A stretch of 64,000 bases of DNA from positions 744,001 to 808,000 of the forward strand of contig CAVRYY010000001.1 in assembly GCA_963725655.1 (NCBI GenBank), given 5' to 3'. Position 1 is the stretch's first letter. Each line of letters starts with the position of its first letter. Of the stretch, positions 51,804 to 60,376 are shown piece by piece. The notes beneath the pieces are model-generated. The model saw only the letters and a program-made list of their open reading frames with translations, was not told where the DNA came from and did not search any database. A program made the position numbers and the translations under genes. This DNA comes from CAVRXT01 sp963725655 (GTDB lineage Bacteria; Acidobacteriota; Terriglobia; Acidiferrales; UBA7541).

Positions 51804-52469
51804 ATGCCCGATATTTTCCATCGCGGACTTTTTCTGGCCGGCCCTGCGGGCAAGCTCGAAGCGATGCTTTGGACTTCGCCGTTGGCCCACCCGCCGCGCG
51901 CCGCGTTGGTCTGCCATCCCCATCCGCTCTTCGGCGGCACCATGCACAATAAAGTGGTGTTTCAAGCCGCCAAGGCGCTGCATCAGCTGGGCATTCCGGT
52001 GCTGCGATTTAATTTTCGCGGCGCTGGTCTGAGTGAAGGCGAGCACGACAACGGCATTGGCGAGCAGGACGACGTTCGCGCGGCGCTCGACTATCTGGCG
52101 CAGGAGTTCCCCGGCACGCCGATTCTGCTGGCGGGATTCAGCTTCGGCTCTCGGGTGGGATTGAAAGTGGGATGCGAGGACCAGCGCGTCGCGGAATTAG
52201 TCGGCGTGGGAGTCCCTACCAATAATGTGCTCGACAGTCTGGACCGGCATTTTCTGCACCGCTGCCAGAAGCCGAAACTCATCGTGCAGGGTAGCGAGGA
52301 CGAGTTTGGCCCGCGTCCGGCAATCGAAGCGCTATTCGCAGCCATGCCCGAGCCTAAGAAACTGGTCTTCGTCGACGGCGCGGATCACTTCCTCAAAGGC
52401 AAGCTCGATCAGCTAGGTTCAGCCATCGATTTGTGGCTGACGCCCCGTTTGTGGCCGGCCGGCGCGTAA
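51804..52469 (+). CDS. Alpha/beta hydrolase (COG2945-like)
   Basis: The 221-residue hydrolase has HPHPLFGGTMHNKVV (about residues 38-52) and LRFNFRGAGLSEGEHDNG. The nucleophile elbow is AGFSFGSRVG (Ser at about 113), with acid GSEDEFGP and His in VDGADHFLKGKL. These match the small cytoplasmic COG2945-like hydrolases of unknown substrate. It starts nine bases after the DnaC-like gene and is probably co-transcribed with it. It ends before a repeat-filled convergent intergenic region. Confidence 0.85.
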   Translation: MPDIFHRGLFLAGPAGKLEAMLWTSPLAHPPRAALVCHPHPLFGGTMHNKVVFQAAKALHQLGIPVLRFNFRGAGLSEGEHDNGIGEQDDVRAALDYLAQEFPGTPILLAGFSFGSRVGLKVGCEDQRVAELVGVGVPTNNVLDSLDRHFLHRCQKPKLIVQGSEDEFGPRPAIEALFAAMPEPKKLVFVDGADHFLKGKLDQLGSAIDLWLTPRLWPAGA

Positions 52470-52838
52470 CGCTTCCCCACGAGCACCAAGATGGGACTCT
52501 TTGACGGCGGTCGGATTTCTCTCTGTCTTCTCCCTCTGCCCAATTCGCGTTCTCTTCGTCTTTTCCGTCTACCCAATTCGCATCGTAGCGACGCGACTCG
52601 TCGCGGAAAACTCTCCCATCGCGCTCCTACTCAACATCGCACTTCAGGTCCCGGTCGGTGACTCGAGCGCTTGAAGCCCTGTCCGGGCGCTCTAGGCGCT
52701 GCGACTCACCTTCCCACAGGAGTGATCCCTTCCATCACTCCCCGCGCGGTGCTAGGTTCCAGCAGAAAGGGGTGAGGCAGGATAAAGGAACCAGGTACCC
52801 AGGGCAACGCCAGGAGTCCACGAATCCACGCCTGGAAT
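52470..52838. other. Intergenic, no supported gene
   Basis: Pyrimidine-rich sequence follows the hydrolase stop, then short unconvincing frames. It leads into the 148-bp repeats. Confidence 0.4.
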
Positions 52839-52843
52839 GGCTC

Positions 52844-53253
52844 GATTTTCCAATCCAGGCACCTGTGGGGATTAGAAATGGAAGCGACTGATTCTAAGTA
52901 GCATACAAAATCCGAAAGCCGGCGAATTGCAAAAAATCAACGCGCGTATTTTGTTTAGGCCGCACCGGCATGAGTCAGATCCCAACAGGCTTGATTTTCC
53001 AATCCAGGCACCTGTGGGGATTAGAAAATGGAAGCGACTGATTCTAAGTGGCATACAGAATCCGAAAGCCGGCGAATTGTAGAAAATGAGTGCGAGTATT
53101 TTGGTTAGCCCGGACCGCCACAAGTCGTTCCGACAGGCTCGCTTTTTCAATCCAGGCACCAGTGGGGATTAGAATTTGAAAATGACTGATTCTACAGGAT
53201 ATAGACATTCCGAAAAGCGGCAAATTGCGGAAATTGACCGCGCCAACCGATGG
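52844..53253. repeat. Three imperfect tandem copies of a 148/149-bp repeat
   Basis: Units start at 52844, 52993 and 53141. Shared landmarks are CAATCCAGGCACC, GTGGGGATTAGAA, GACTGATTCTA and the CCGAAAGCCGGCGAATTG block. Units 1 and 2 are nearly identical; unit 3 is diverged and cut short by the aldo/keto reductase stop. The array sits between two convergent genes. A 95-codon minus-strand frame spans units 1 and 2, but it has no start signal or known domain. Confidence 0.85.
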
Positions 53254-54381
53254 CTAGTGGGTCTCTTGAAAAATGCGCAGGATCTGCTCCCGGTTGGCTG
53301 GCGGCACCGCGGCTAGCGGCAGGTTGGCGCGGACGTGTTCCAGCCGGCTCATGCCGATCAGCGCGGTGGTAATCCCGGGCGCCGAGCGGGCGAACTGCAC
53401 CGCGCGCTCGAAATCGGTGTTCAGGCCCAAGGATTCCGCCACGAATTTGGGCAGGTTGTGGGCCAACTGGCCCTGCATGGTGGGCGCGCTGGTAATCAGG
53501 GTGATGCCGAGCGGGCGCGCCGCCTGAACCATGGAAACGGAGCGCTCGCCGAGTTTCTGCGTGGGACGCACCAGAGCTTCGGGCATTCCCAGGTTGAAGG
53601 GCATCTGTACGAAGCGCATTCGGTGATTTTCGCCGCCGACTTCGGTGGCGATTGCTACCAGCGCTTCGAGCGACAGGTGGTCCTTGGCGCCCGGGTCCTG
53701 GCGAAACGCGTTCCAGGTGGCCACGCCGTAGAAGCGAAGTTTTCCGTCCGCCGCGGCGGATTCGCAGAATTCGAAAGCCGCGCGGACGCGAAGCAGGAAT
53801 TCCTGCTGCGACACCTCGGCGAGCTGGGTCTCCGGATTATGCAGGTAGAAAACGTCGACGCACTCGACGTCCAGATTGCGGCGGCTGCGGTCGAGCTGGT
53901 CGGCCAGGTATTTTGGAGCCATGCAGTGGCAGCCGGCGGCAATGTCCTGCGGGCCGAAGATGCCGCGCTCGGCATACTCTTTGAAAAAATAATCGGCGGG
54001 ATCGGCGGGCATGCTGCCGTCAGGGGTGAGGAAGCCGGCCTTGGTGCAAATGAAAACCTCTTCCCGGGTATAACCTGCGACCGCGAGTTTCTTGAGCGCG
54101 GCGCCAATGGAGCGCTCGCTGCGTTGAAAGCGATAGTTGATGGCGGTATCGATCACGTTGATGCCGCCCTCGACCGCGGCGATCACCGATTCGGTATAAC
54201 GGCGGTCGGTGTTGGCGTCCGGCTCGCCGAGATAAGTGCCGATGCCGATCGAAGAAAAATGCAGGCCGTCGCGTTCGCGAAAATGGCCGGGCGCGGTTTT
54301 TTGGTCGGCGGGATCGGAATTAGCGGAAAAGAATCGCGATGCGTACTTGCGCGTCCCGTCCGGCGTGGCATAGCTGGCCAT
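53254..54381 (-). CDS. Aldo/keto reductase
   Basis: The 375-residue protein has the AKR barrel: IGIGTYLGEPD near the start, then GGINVIDTAINYRFQRSERS with the catalytic Asp and Tyr, and VFICTKAGFL with the Lys. The third strand reads VECVDVFYLHNPETQ, and the NADP-binding end contains APGITTALIGMSRLEHVRAN. It would reduce or oxidise an aldehyde or sugar using NADP(H). It is somewhat longer than typical AKRs, with an N-terminal extension and an insert at about residues 125-145. AGGAG precedes the start. Confidence 0.9.
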   Translation of the reverse strand: MASYATPDGTRKYASRFFSANSDPADQKTAPGHFRERDGLHFSSIGIGTYLGEPDANTDRRYTESVIAAVEGGINVIDTAINYRFQRSERSIGAALKKLAVAGYTREEVFICTKAGFLTPDGSMPADPADYFFKEYAERGIFGPQDIAAGCHCMAPKYLADQLDRSRRNLDVECVDVFYLHNPETQLAEVSQQEFLLRVRAAFEFCESAAADGKLRFYGVATWNAFRQDPGAKDHLSLEALVAIATEVGGENHRMRFVQMPFNLGMPEALVRPTQKLGERSVSMVQAARPLGITLITSAPTMQGQLAHNLPKFVAESLGLNTDFERAVQFARSAPGITTALIGMSRLEHVRANLPLAAVPPANREQILRIFQETH

Positions 54382-54488
54382 TCACTCGCTCCTGGCACAA
54401 AGGCAATGAAGTATACCGTTAGCACGGGGCGCTGAAAACCAACAGCAACAGAATTCCTGCGCGGCGTAAGCAGGGATGGGTTCTGGGT

Positions 54489-55838
54489 TCAGCGCTGAGC
54501 GGAGACAGGCTGCTGCTGGGCTTCGCTGGCGTGTTGTTGCGCTTCGATCAGGCGTCTCGCTTCGGCGCGGATTTGCGGCACGTAGTGCCAGAAAATTGCC
54601 GCTCCGATCAGGCTTCCCATGCCGCCTATGGCCACGGTCCAAGGAGCGCCGATCCGTTGCGCGAGCGCGCCGCCATACATCGCGCCGAGCGGCGCCATGC
54701 CCATGAACATCATCGAGTACGCGGACATCACCCGGCCGCGCAGGCGATCGGGGGCCATCGATTGGATGAGCGTGTTGGAGCAGGCCATCTGCAGCATCAT
54801 CGAATAGCCGACCGGAATCAGGAGAATCAGCGAGAGATAAAACGAGCGGGAAAATGAAAACAGAATCAGGGCAGCGCCGAAAGACGCGCAGGAAAGCGCC
54901 ACGAGGCGGCTCAAACCTTTCAGGCCGGTGCGTAGCGCCAGGGTAAATGCGCCGAGAAATGCGCCCACGCCGGTTGCGCCCATCAACGCGCCGAGAGTGC
55001 GGGCGTTGCCGTGCAGAATTTTGTCGGCAAAGATCGGCATCAGCACGGTGTACGGCATGGCCACCAGGCTGATCAGTCCGATGAGCAGCAGCAGAGCGAA
55101 GATCGGGGTGGTGTGGTAAACGAAGCGAAAGCCTTCCATGATGCGCTCGAGCGGCGTAGCGGTAGTTTCTTCGCGCGGTGGCGGAACCACCTTCATCAAT
55201 AGCAGGCCGACGATCACTGCGATGTAGCTGACGGCGTTGGCAAAGAAGCACCAGCCCTCGCCGATGGAAGCTACCAGGATTCCGGCGACTGCCGGACCGA
55301 GCACCCGTGCGCCGTTGAACATCGAGGAATTGAGGGCGATGGCGTTCATCAGATCGGAGCGGCCCACCATGTCCATGAGGAAGGTCTGTCGAGCGGGGAT
55401 GTCGAACGCGTTCACCACGCCCAGCAGCGCGGCCAGCAACATCACTTCCCAAACCGTGACGCGGTGGCTGAGCGTCAGCGCGGCCAGAATGAAAGCGAGG
55501 ATCATCGAGCAGACTTGGGTGGCGATGACTACGAACCGGCGATTCCAGCGGTCGGCAACGATTCCTCCCAGCGGCGCGAACAGGAAAATCGGGAAACGCC
55601 CGATGAATGCGACCGCGCCGAGCAAGAATCCGGAGTGGGTCAGGCGGTAGACCAGCCAGGCTTCGCCGATGGTTTGCATCCAAGTGCCGATCAGCGAAAT
55701 CATCTGGCCGCTGAAAAAGTACTGAAAGTTGCGATGTCCCAGCGCGCGAAACGCTATGGCCAGGCGAGAGCGCTGGCCGGCTTCTTCGGGGACGGGAACT
55801 TCCGGAGGTGCGATCGTAGTGGCGTCACTTGCGGCCAT
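54489..55838 (-). CDS. MFS exporter (EntS/MFS_3 type)
   Basis: The 449-residue protein has about twelve membrane helices. It carries MFS_3 signatures ALGHRNFQYFFSGQMISLIG (about residues 32-51), GGIVADRWNRRFVVIATQ and FDIPARQTFLMDMVGRSDLM, and a mid-protein MAPDRLRGRVMSAYSMMFMG. This family includes enterobactin exporter EntS and macrolide efflux proteins. The N- and C-termini are Ala/Gln/Glu-rich and cytoplasmic. The substrate is unknown; no siderophore or antibiotic biosynthesis genes are nearby. Confidence 0.9.
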   Translation of the reverse strand: MAASDATTIAPPEVPVPEEAGQRSRLAIAFRALGHRNFQYFFSGQMISLIGTWMQTIGEAWLVYRLTHSGFLLGAVAFIGRFPIFLFAPLGGIVADRWNRRFVVIATQVCSMILAFILAALTLSHRVTVWEVMLLAALLGVVNAFDIPARQTFLMDMVGRSDLMNAIALNSSMFNGARVLGPAVAGILVASIGEGWCFFANAVSYIAVIVGLLLMKVVPPPREETTATPLERIMEGFRFVYHTTPIFALLLLIGLISLVAMPYTVLMPIFADKILHGNARTLGALMGATGVGAFLGAFTLALRTGLKGLSRLVALSCASFGAALILFSFSRSFYLSLILLIPVGYSMMLQMACSNTLIQSMAPDRLRGRVMSAYSMMFMGMAPLGAMYGGALAQRIGAPWTVAIGGMGSLIGAAIFWHYVPQIRAEARRLIEAQQHASEAQQQPVSAQR

Positions 55839-55927
55839 CGTTTCATTTTACGCTGAGAAGCGCGCGGATGCGGATGTTGCGCACAGGAATTTTTTGGATG
55901 TTGCCGACAATTTGGCGGCGGCCAGCG

Positions 55928-57226
55928 TTAATTCTCAGGAGGCGGAGGGGCTGGCGGTTTCGGAGATAGCGGAGCCGCGGGACCGGCCAGGACGCGCGAG
56001 CAGGCGCGGACGATGCGGCGATACGGCCAGGTCGCGGTGCGGAAGAAAATTTCGCCTTCGCGCGGCTTGGAGTAAAACCAGCGAGCGATCAGCGCGAGAT
56101 GCTCGGCGCGCTCGGACGCTGTCGCCGCAGGGCGAGCGAGCGGCGCCGTTGCGGGCGGGACTTTCGCCGCGTCGGCGAATGCCGCTGGCGGATCTGGAAG
56201 GAGCGGTAGGGCCGAGGCGGCGGGCTCAGTGCTGGAAACGGCAACGCCTGGCTTTTCGCCAGCAACGTTCACGTCGCCGGCGGGCTCGAGGTACGCGCGG
56301 AGGATCGAATCGAGCGAGCGTGGCTCGCTCGATAATTCGCCGAAGCGCAGCGGGAACACGCCGGCTATCGCGCCGGCTTGAATCCAGAAGAGCGTGACCG
56401 TGTTTTCTTCGCCGCTGCGCTGCAGGATTACCGCATCGAGCTGCTCGATGGGCCGCGCGAGATCCGGGAGGCCGCGCAGCACTCCGCTGACCTTCTCGAT
56501 TTTCTTGTGCACCGCGGCGGCGCGTTCGAAATCGAGCGATGCGGAGGCCGCTTCGCGTTCTTGTCCGAGGGATTGTTCGAGCGATGCGCCCGCTGAAGCG
56601 AGCGTGGCTACCAGGCGCGCTACTTCCGCAGAATATTCCTGGTGGGTGCAGCCGGCGAAGCACGGCGCCAGGCACATTTTCATCTCGGAATAAATGCAGC
56701 CGGGAAACGCGGGGTCGCGGCGAATCTTGATCTGGCAACGGCGCGTTTTGAAAAGGTCGAGCAGGCTTTCGGAAAATGCCGCGGCGGAACGGCGTGACGC
56801 GAACGGACCCACGTACAGGCCGCCGTCGGAAAGCAGGCGGCGGGTGACGTAGCAGCGGGGGTAGTCGTTGCGGAGATTCACTTTCAGCAGCGCGGGCGGA
56901 CGCAAGCGCATGAAGTCGCGATAACGGCGGGGAAAATGAAAGCGCGCCTGGTGGTAGAGCGTGAGCAGCTGTTCGAATTTCGAGCCGGTGACGCGATAGC
57001 GGATGCCGCCGATCACCGCGCGAAGATTCAGGCCGCGCGCTTGCGGGTCGGGAGGGCCCAGCAGGCGGTGGGCGGCGCGGCGCAAATCGGCGGTGCGAGC
57101 GATGTAGGGTTGGGCGTTGGACGCGAGTGGCTCGAGCAGGTAGACGCCCGGGCGCGCGGGAATTTCAGCGAAGAAATCGGCGTCGTGGTCGGGATCGAAG
57201 TGGCGGAAGGATTCGAGATCTAGCAT
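55928..57226 (-). CDS. UvrC-like protein lacking the RNase H half
   Basis: The 432-residue protein starts at ATG 57226; the frame is open upstream only because it runs through a tandem repeat. The N-terminus is a degenerate GIY-YIG nuclease (RPGVYLLEP, then PYIARTADLRRAAHRLLG). The UvrC-type middle reads GGLYVGPFASRRSAA and KMCLAPCFAGCTHQEYSAEV, and a UVR helix LDFERAAAVHKKIEKV follows. UvrC itself is about 600 residues with a second endonuclease domain and HhH motifs; these are absent here and replaced by a Pro/Ala-rich tail. It may be a Cho-like repair nuclease or a non-catalytic paralogue. Confidence 0.75.
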   Translation of the reverse strand: MLDLESFRHFDPDHDADFFAEIPARPGVYLLEPLASNAQPYIARTADLRRAAHRLLGPPDPQARGLNLRAVIGGIRYRVTGSKFEQLLTLYHQARFHFPRRYRDFMRLRPPALLKVNLRNDYPRCYVTRRLLSDGGLYVGPFASRRSAAAFSESLLDLFKTRRCQIKIRRDPAFPGCIYSEMKMCLAPCFAGCTHQEYSAEVARLVATLASAGASLEQSLGQEREAASASLDFERAAAVHKKIEKVSGVLRGLPDLARPIEQLDAVILQRSGEENTVTLFWIQAGAIAGVFPLRFGELSSEPRSLDSILRAYLEPAGDVNVAGEKPGVAVSSTEPAASALPLLPDPPAAFADAAKVPPATAPLARPAATASERAEHLALIARWFYSKPREGEIFFRTATWPYRRIVRACSRVLAGPAAPLSPKPPAPPPPEN

Positions 57227-57266
57227 GTTATTTGGTGGTCGTGGCCCGCACGCGTGGCGGTCGAAA

Positions 57267-57310
57267 CGCCCACCCTTCCCAAACACCGGGAAGAGTGGGG
57301 CACCCGGAAA
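57267..57310 (-). repeat. 44-bp dispersed palindromic repeat, copy 2
   Basis: This is the reverse-oriented copy of the element at 49426-49469, with four differences in 44 bases. It lies upstream of the UvrC-like gene and next to the 13-bp tandem array. Confidence 0.75.
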
Positions 57311-57329
57311 CGACAACGGCATAAAACCG

Positions 57330-57420
57330 ACACCGTGAACCAACACCGTGAACCAACACCGTGAACCAACACCGTGAACCAACACCGTGAACCAACACCG
57401 TGAACCAACACCGTGAACCA
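57330..57420. repeat. Seven perfect copies of a 13-bp tandem repeat
   Basis: The unit ACACCGTGAACCA is repeated seven times without change over 91 bp, between the acyl-CoA dehydrogenase stop and the UvrC-like gene. Perfect copies suggest recent or ongoing slippage. It is too short and spacer-less to be a CRISPR. Confidence 0.95.
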
Positions 57421-57432
57421 CACGTGACCTGG

Positions 57433-58578
57433 TCAGTAGCTCTTCAAGACCCAGGAGGCGATCACCAAGCGCTGGATCTCGCTGGTGCCTTCGTAAATTT
57501 CGGTGATGCGCGCATCGCGATAGGCGCGCTCGACCGGGTATTCGCGGCTGTAGCCGTTTCCGCCGTGGATCTGGATGGCTTTGTGCGCGACGCGGGTAGA
57601 CATCTCGCTGGCGAACAATTTGGCGATAGACGCTTCCATGGTGAAGCGCGCGCCGGCGTCCTGTTTCCAGGCGGCGCGGCGGACCAGCAGTCGCGCCGCG
57701 GCGACGTCAGTCGACATATCGGCGAGCATGAACTGAATGGCCTGAAAATCGGCGATGGGATGGCCGAAAGCCTGGCGTTCGTGCGCGTAGGCGATGGACG
57801 CATCGAGTGCCCCCTGGGCGATTCCAGTGGCCTGCGCGGCGATGCCGATGCGTCCGCCATCGAGGGTGGAGAGCGCCACCTTGTACCCTTCGCCTTCCTT
57901 GCCGATGCGATTGGCGACCGGCACTTCGCAATCGGTGAACGAAAGCTCGGTGCAAGCGGTGGCGCTGATGCCCAGTTTCTTTTCTTCTTTGCCTACCCGA
58001 AAGCCGGGCGTGCCTTTTTCGACCACCAGCGCGGTGATCCCTTTTTCGCCTTTCTCGGGATGGGTATTCACGTAGACGATGGCCGCATCCGCTGCGCCGC
58101 CATTGGTGATCCACGCTTTTGTTCCATTCACGACGTAGCGGTCGCCGCGCAGGACCGCTTTGGTGGTGAGGGCCGCGGCGTTCGAACCCGCTTGCGGCTC
58201 GGTGAGAGCGTAGCAGCCGATCTTTTCGCCACGGGCGTAGGGCACGAGGAATTGCGCTTTCTGCGCGTCGGATCCGAAGCGGTGGATTGGATCGCAGTAG
58301 AGCGAATTCTGCACCGAGAGGATCACGCTGGTGGAAGCGCAGACCCGCGCGATTTCTTCGATCACGATGGTGTAGGAAATGTGATCCATTCCCGCGCCGC
58401 CTTCGCTTTCGGGCATGGCGATTCCGGTGAGGCCGATCTCGGCGGCCTTGGCAAACAGATCGCGAGGAAAGTGGCCGGTTTCGTCGAGCTCTTTGGCTCG
58501 AGGTTTCACTTCCGAGAGCGCGAACTCGCGCACCGTCTGCTGCAGGAGTTTTTGTTCTTCGCTGAGTTCCAGATTCAA
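57433..58578 (-). CDS. Acyl-CoA dehydrogenase (short-chain/butyryl type)
   Basis: The 381-residue FAD enzyme has the family's usual length. Signatures are CYALTEPQAGSNAAALTTKA (about residues 122-141) and WITNGGAADAAIVYV. The C-terminal FAD/base region reads KAIQIHGGNGYSREYPVERA, then RDARITEIYEGTSEIQRLVI, with the catalytic Glu in YEGTSE. It introduces the 2,3-double bond into acyl-CoA in beta-oxidation, complementing the genes at 5.5-9.8 kb. The start is TTG at 58578 with GGAG upstream. It lies 15 bases after the TonB gene in the same direction. Confidence 0.93.
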   Translation of the reverse strand: MNLELSEEQKLLQQTVREFALSEVKPRAKELDETGHFPRDLFAKAAEIGLTGIAMPESEGGAGMDHISYTIVIEEIARVCASTSVILSVQNSLYCDPIHRFGSDAQKAQFLVPYARGEKIGCYALTEPQAGSNAAALTTKAVLRGDRYVVNGTKAWITNGGAADAAIVYVNTHPEKGEKGITALVVEKGTPGFRVGKEEKKLGISATACTELSFTDCEVPVANRIGKEGEGYKVALSTLDGGRIGIAAQATGIAQGALDASIAYAHERQAFGHPIADFQAIQFMLADMSTDVAAARLLVRRAAWKQDAGARFTMEASIAKLFASEMSTRVAHKAIQIHGGNGYSREYPVERAYRDARITEIYEGTSEIQRLVIASWVLKSY

Positions 58579-58593
58579 AGTGGCGTCTCCACG

Positions 58594-60234
58594 TTAGGGC
58601 AGGGCCGGGGCACGGAATGGGACGTGCACAACGGCTTCGACGTCGACGGGTTCACCGTCCAGACTGCCGGGCGCGAATTTCCAGTGCGAGAGCGCGTCCA
58701 TCGCATTGCGATCGAGTTGCGGATCGAGGCTGCGCATCACCTGGATGCTGTCGATCGATCCGTCCTTGCGAATGATGGCGTAGAGCACCACTTCGCCTTC
58801 GATGCGTTCTTTTACGAGGTCCGGCGGATAGCGAGGATCCACTTTTCGCAGCGGCACCGGTGAAGCCACTTCGCGTTGGGGAGCGTACGCCTGCTTGGGC
58901 GCGGTCTCATCGTCCAGGCGAGCGAACTTCAAGGTCCAACTTCCGCTGGCGCTGGTGAGATTGGGCATGTTGACGTGGATCGTCCCGATGCGGACATCGC
59001 GCAGGATTCTTTCCGGCGGCACGCTGGGATCCCAATCGCCAACGACGCGGCCCGGGGCGCCGCGCGACGGCGCGGTTCGCGACGCCGCGGCACGGCGTGG
59101 ATCGGGTGCAGCGCTGGCCGATCCATTCGGGCTGGCGGAAGAATTCGCCGCGCTGGCGGCGGTGATACTGATTCCGGCGGGACCTGAACCATGCGGCTCA
59201 CCGGCGGCGCCTGGATGGAATCCGCTTTCGGGATTGCCGCGCGGAGCGTCCGGCAATCCTCCGGGGACGCCGGAGTGCGAACCATCCGGCGAAATCGTGA
59301 CGCGGGCGGAAAGATTTCCGTTAGGCGGCTCGCGAAGCGGCGCCGGCGGCACCGGATCGGCGGAGATCGCGATCAGGCGTTTGAGTCCGGCGGAATCTCC
59401 GGAAACTGCCGGAGCGATTTCCCGGGTGTTCTGTTCGGTGGGCGTGTCTGCTGCTGGCGTTCTTCGCCGCGGGGTGGGCGCGACATTGGCGTTCACCGTT
59501 AAGGTGGGCAGGGGACTTGCGGCGGCGGAAGGGCCGAGATTGAGATTCGCGGGCGCGGTGGCTTTCATCTCAGGCGCGGCGATTTCCGGCGAAGGATTTA
59601 CGCGGCGTTTGACGGCGACCGCAGCGGCGGCAAATTGGAGCTTCGGCGCCGGGATCGAAGGCGAGCCTGCCCATTCCGCGATGTTAGGCAGCGGCGGGCT
59701 TATTTTGGGCGGCGCGGGTGAGGCGTCGGGGCGAATGAGGGTCTGGCGGGGATGGGTCCAACGCTCCGGGACAGAGGCAATTGTTTGGCGCGGGTGGAAG
59801 GCGTCCGCGCCGCGTGGTGCGGGCGCGGCCGGGGCGGATTCCGGGCGCTGCGGCGAAGCGAGCGGCGATTGTCCGCGTGGGGCGATCGACTGCAGATCTC
59901 GCGGGGCGTAAAGAACGGTGTGTTCATACGACGCGCGGGCGCGCGGCGCCCTGGCTTCCAGGGGGTGGCCGAGGGGAAGCAGAATGAGTGCGGCCATGAA
60001 GATGTGCCACGCCGCGGAAGCCGCAATGGATCCGCGGGGTATGCGTCCTTCGATGAAGGACGAGCGCCACGAACCGGACGGAGCTGCCGCGGGATCGAAG
60101 TCCGCGGGAGGCGGCGCGAGAACGGCGCGCAGGCTTTCGACAAAAGATTGCGCGCGGCGCTCCCACTGGATATTGGATAACCGCGAATCTGTCTGCCGAC
60201 CCGAAGATTCCCGCACTGCGTGCTTGGTTTGCAT
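58594..60234 (-). CDS. TonB-family energy transducer with long Pro/Ala-rich linker
   Basis: The protein of about 546 residues starts at ATG 60234. A cytoplasmic segment of about 45 residues precedes one membrane helix (AASAAWHIFMAALILLPLGH). A disordered Pro/Ala/Ser-rich periplasmic linker of over 300 residues follows. The C-terminal TonB domain has VDPRYPPDLVKERIEGEVVL, YAIIRKDGSID, then NAMDALSHWKFAPGSLDGEP. It carries proton-motive energy to outer-membrane receptors such as that at 27.2 kb. No ExbB/ExbD genes are present. A TATAAT box about 12 bases before the ATG hints at a very short leader. Confidence 0.85.
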   Translation of the reverse strand: MQTKHAVRESSGRQTDSRLSNIQWERRAQSFVESLRAVLAPPPADFDPAAAPSGSWRSSFIEGRIPRGSIAASAAWHIFMAALILLPLGHPLEARAPRARASYEHTVLYAPRDLQSIAPRGQSPLASPQRPESAPAAPAPRGADAFHPRQTIASVPERWTHPRQTLIRPDASPAPPKISPPLPNIAEWAGSPSIPAPKLQFAAAAVAVKRRVNPSPEIAAPEMKATAPANLNLGPSAAASPLPTLTVNANVAPTPRRRTPAADTPTEQNTREIAPAVSGDSAGLKRLIAISADPVPPAPLREPPNGNLSARVTISPDGSHSGVPGGLPDAPRGNPESGFHPGAAGEPHGSGPAGISITAASAANSSASPNGSASAAPDPRRAAASRTAPSRGAPGRVVGDWDPSVPPERILRDVRIGTIHVNMPNLTSASGSWTLKFARLDDETAPKQAYAPQREVASPVPLRKVDPRYPPDLVKERIEGEVVLYAIIRKDGSIDSIQVMRSLDPQLDRNAMDALSHWKFAPGSLDGEPVDVEAVVHVPFRAPALP

Positions 60235-60309
60235 GCGGCGGCCATTATACTCCGCGCGGTTGGCGCGGCGCGCAGGACTCGCGAGTTCTTTACAAGAAAT
60301 TCTGGCAGC

Positions 60310-60351
60310 AAAAAAAGGCAGCGTCGCGGGGACCGAGCCCCGGACGCTGCC
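60310..60351 (-). terminator. Rho-independent terminator of small secreted protein gene A
   Basis: On the minus strand GGCAGCGTC-CGGGG pairs with CCCCG-CGACGCTGCC (one bulge), followed by seven T. It lies 25 bases after the stop at 60377 and closely matches the terminator at 60976-61014. Confidence 0.9.
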
Positions 60352-60376
60352 GGAAAGAGAGAAGCTTATAGTTGGA

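Noticed and set aside
52844..53253. CRISPR-like or riboswitch array
   Set aside because: The repeat period is 148-149 bp with whole-unit similarity, not short repeats with unique spacers; no known aptamer consensus was found.
57330..57420. CRISPR array
   Set aside because: The repeats are 13 bp and directly adjacent without spacers, and no cas gene is present.
57227..57421. N-terminal extension of the UvrC-like protein
   Set aside because: The extension is encoded by the 13-bp repeat and the 44-bp dispersed repeat, giving repetitive VHGVGSRCWFT sequence without similarity to UvrC.
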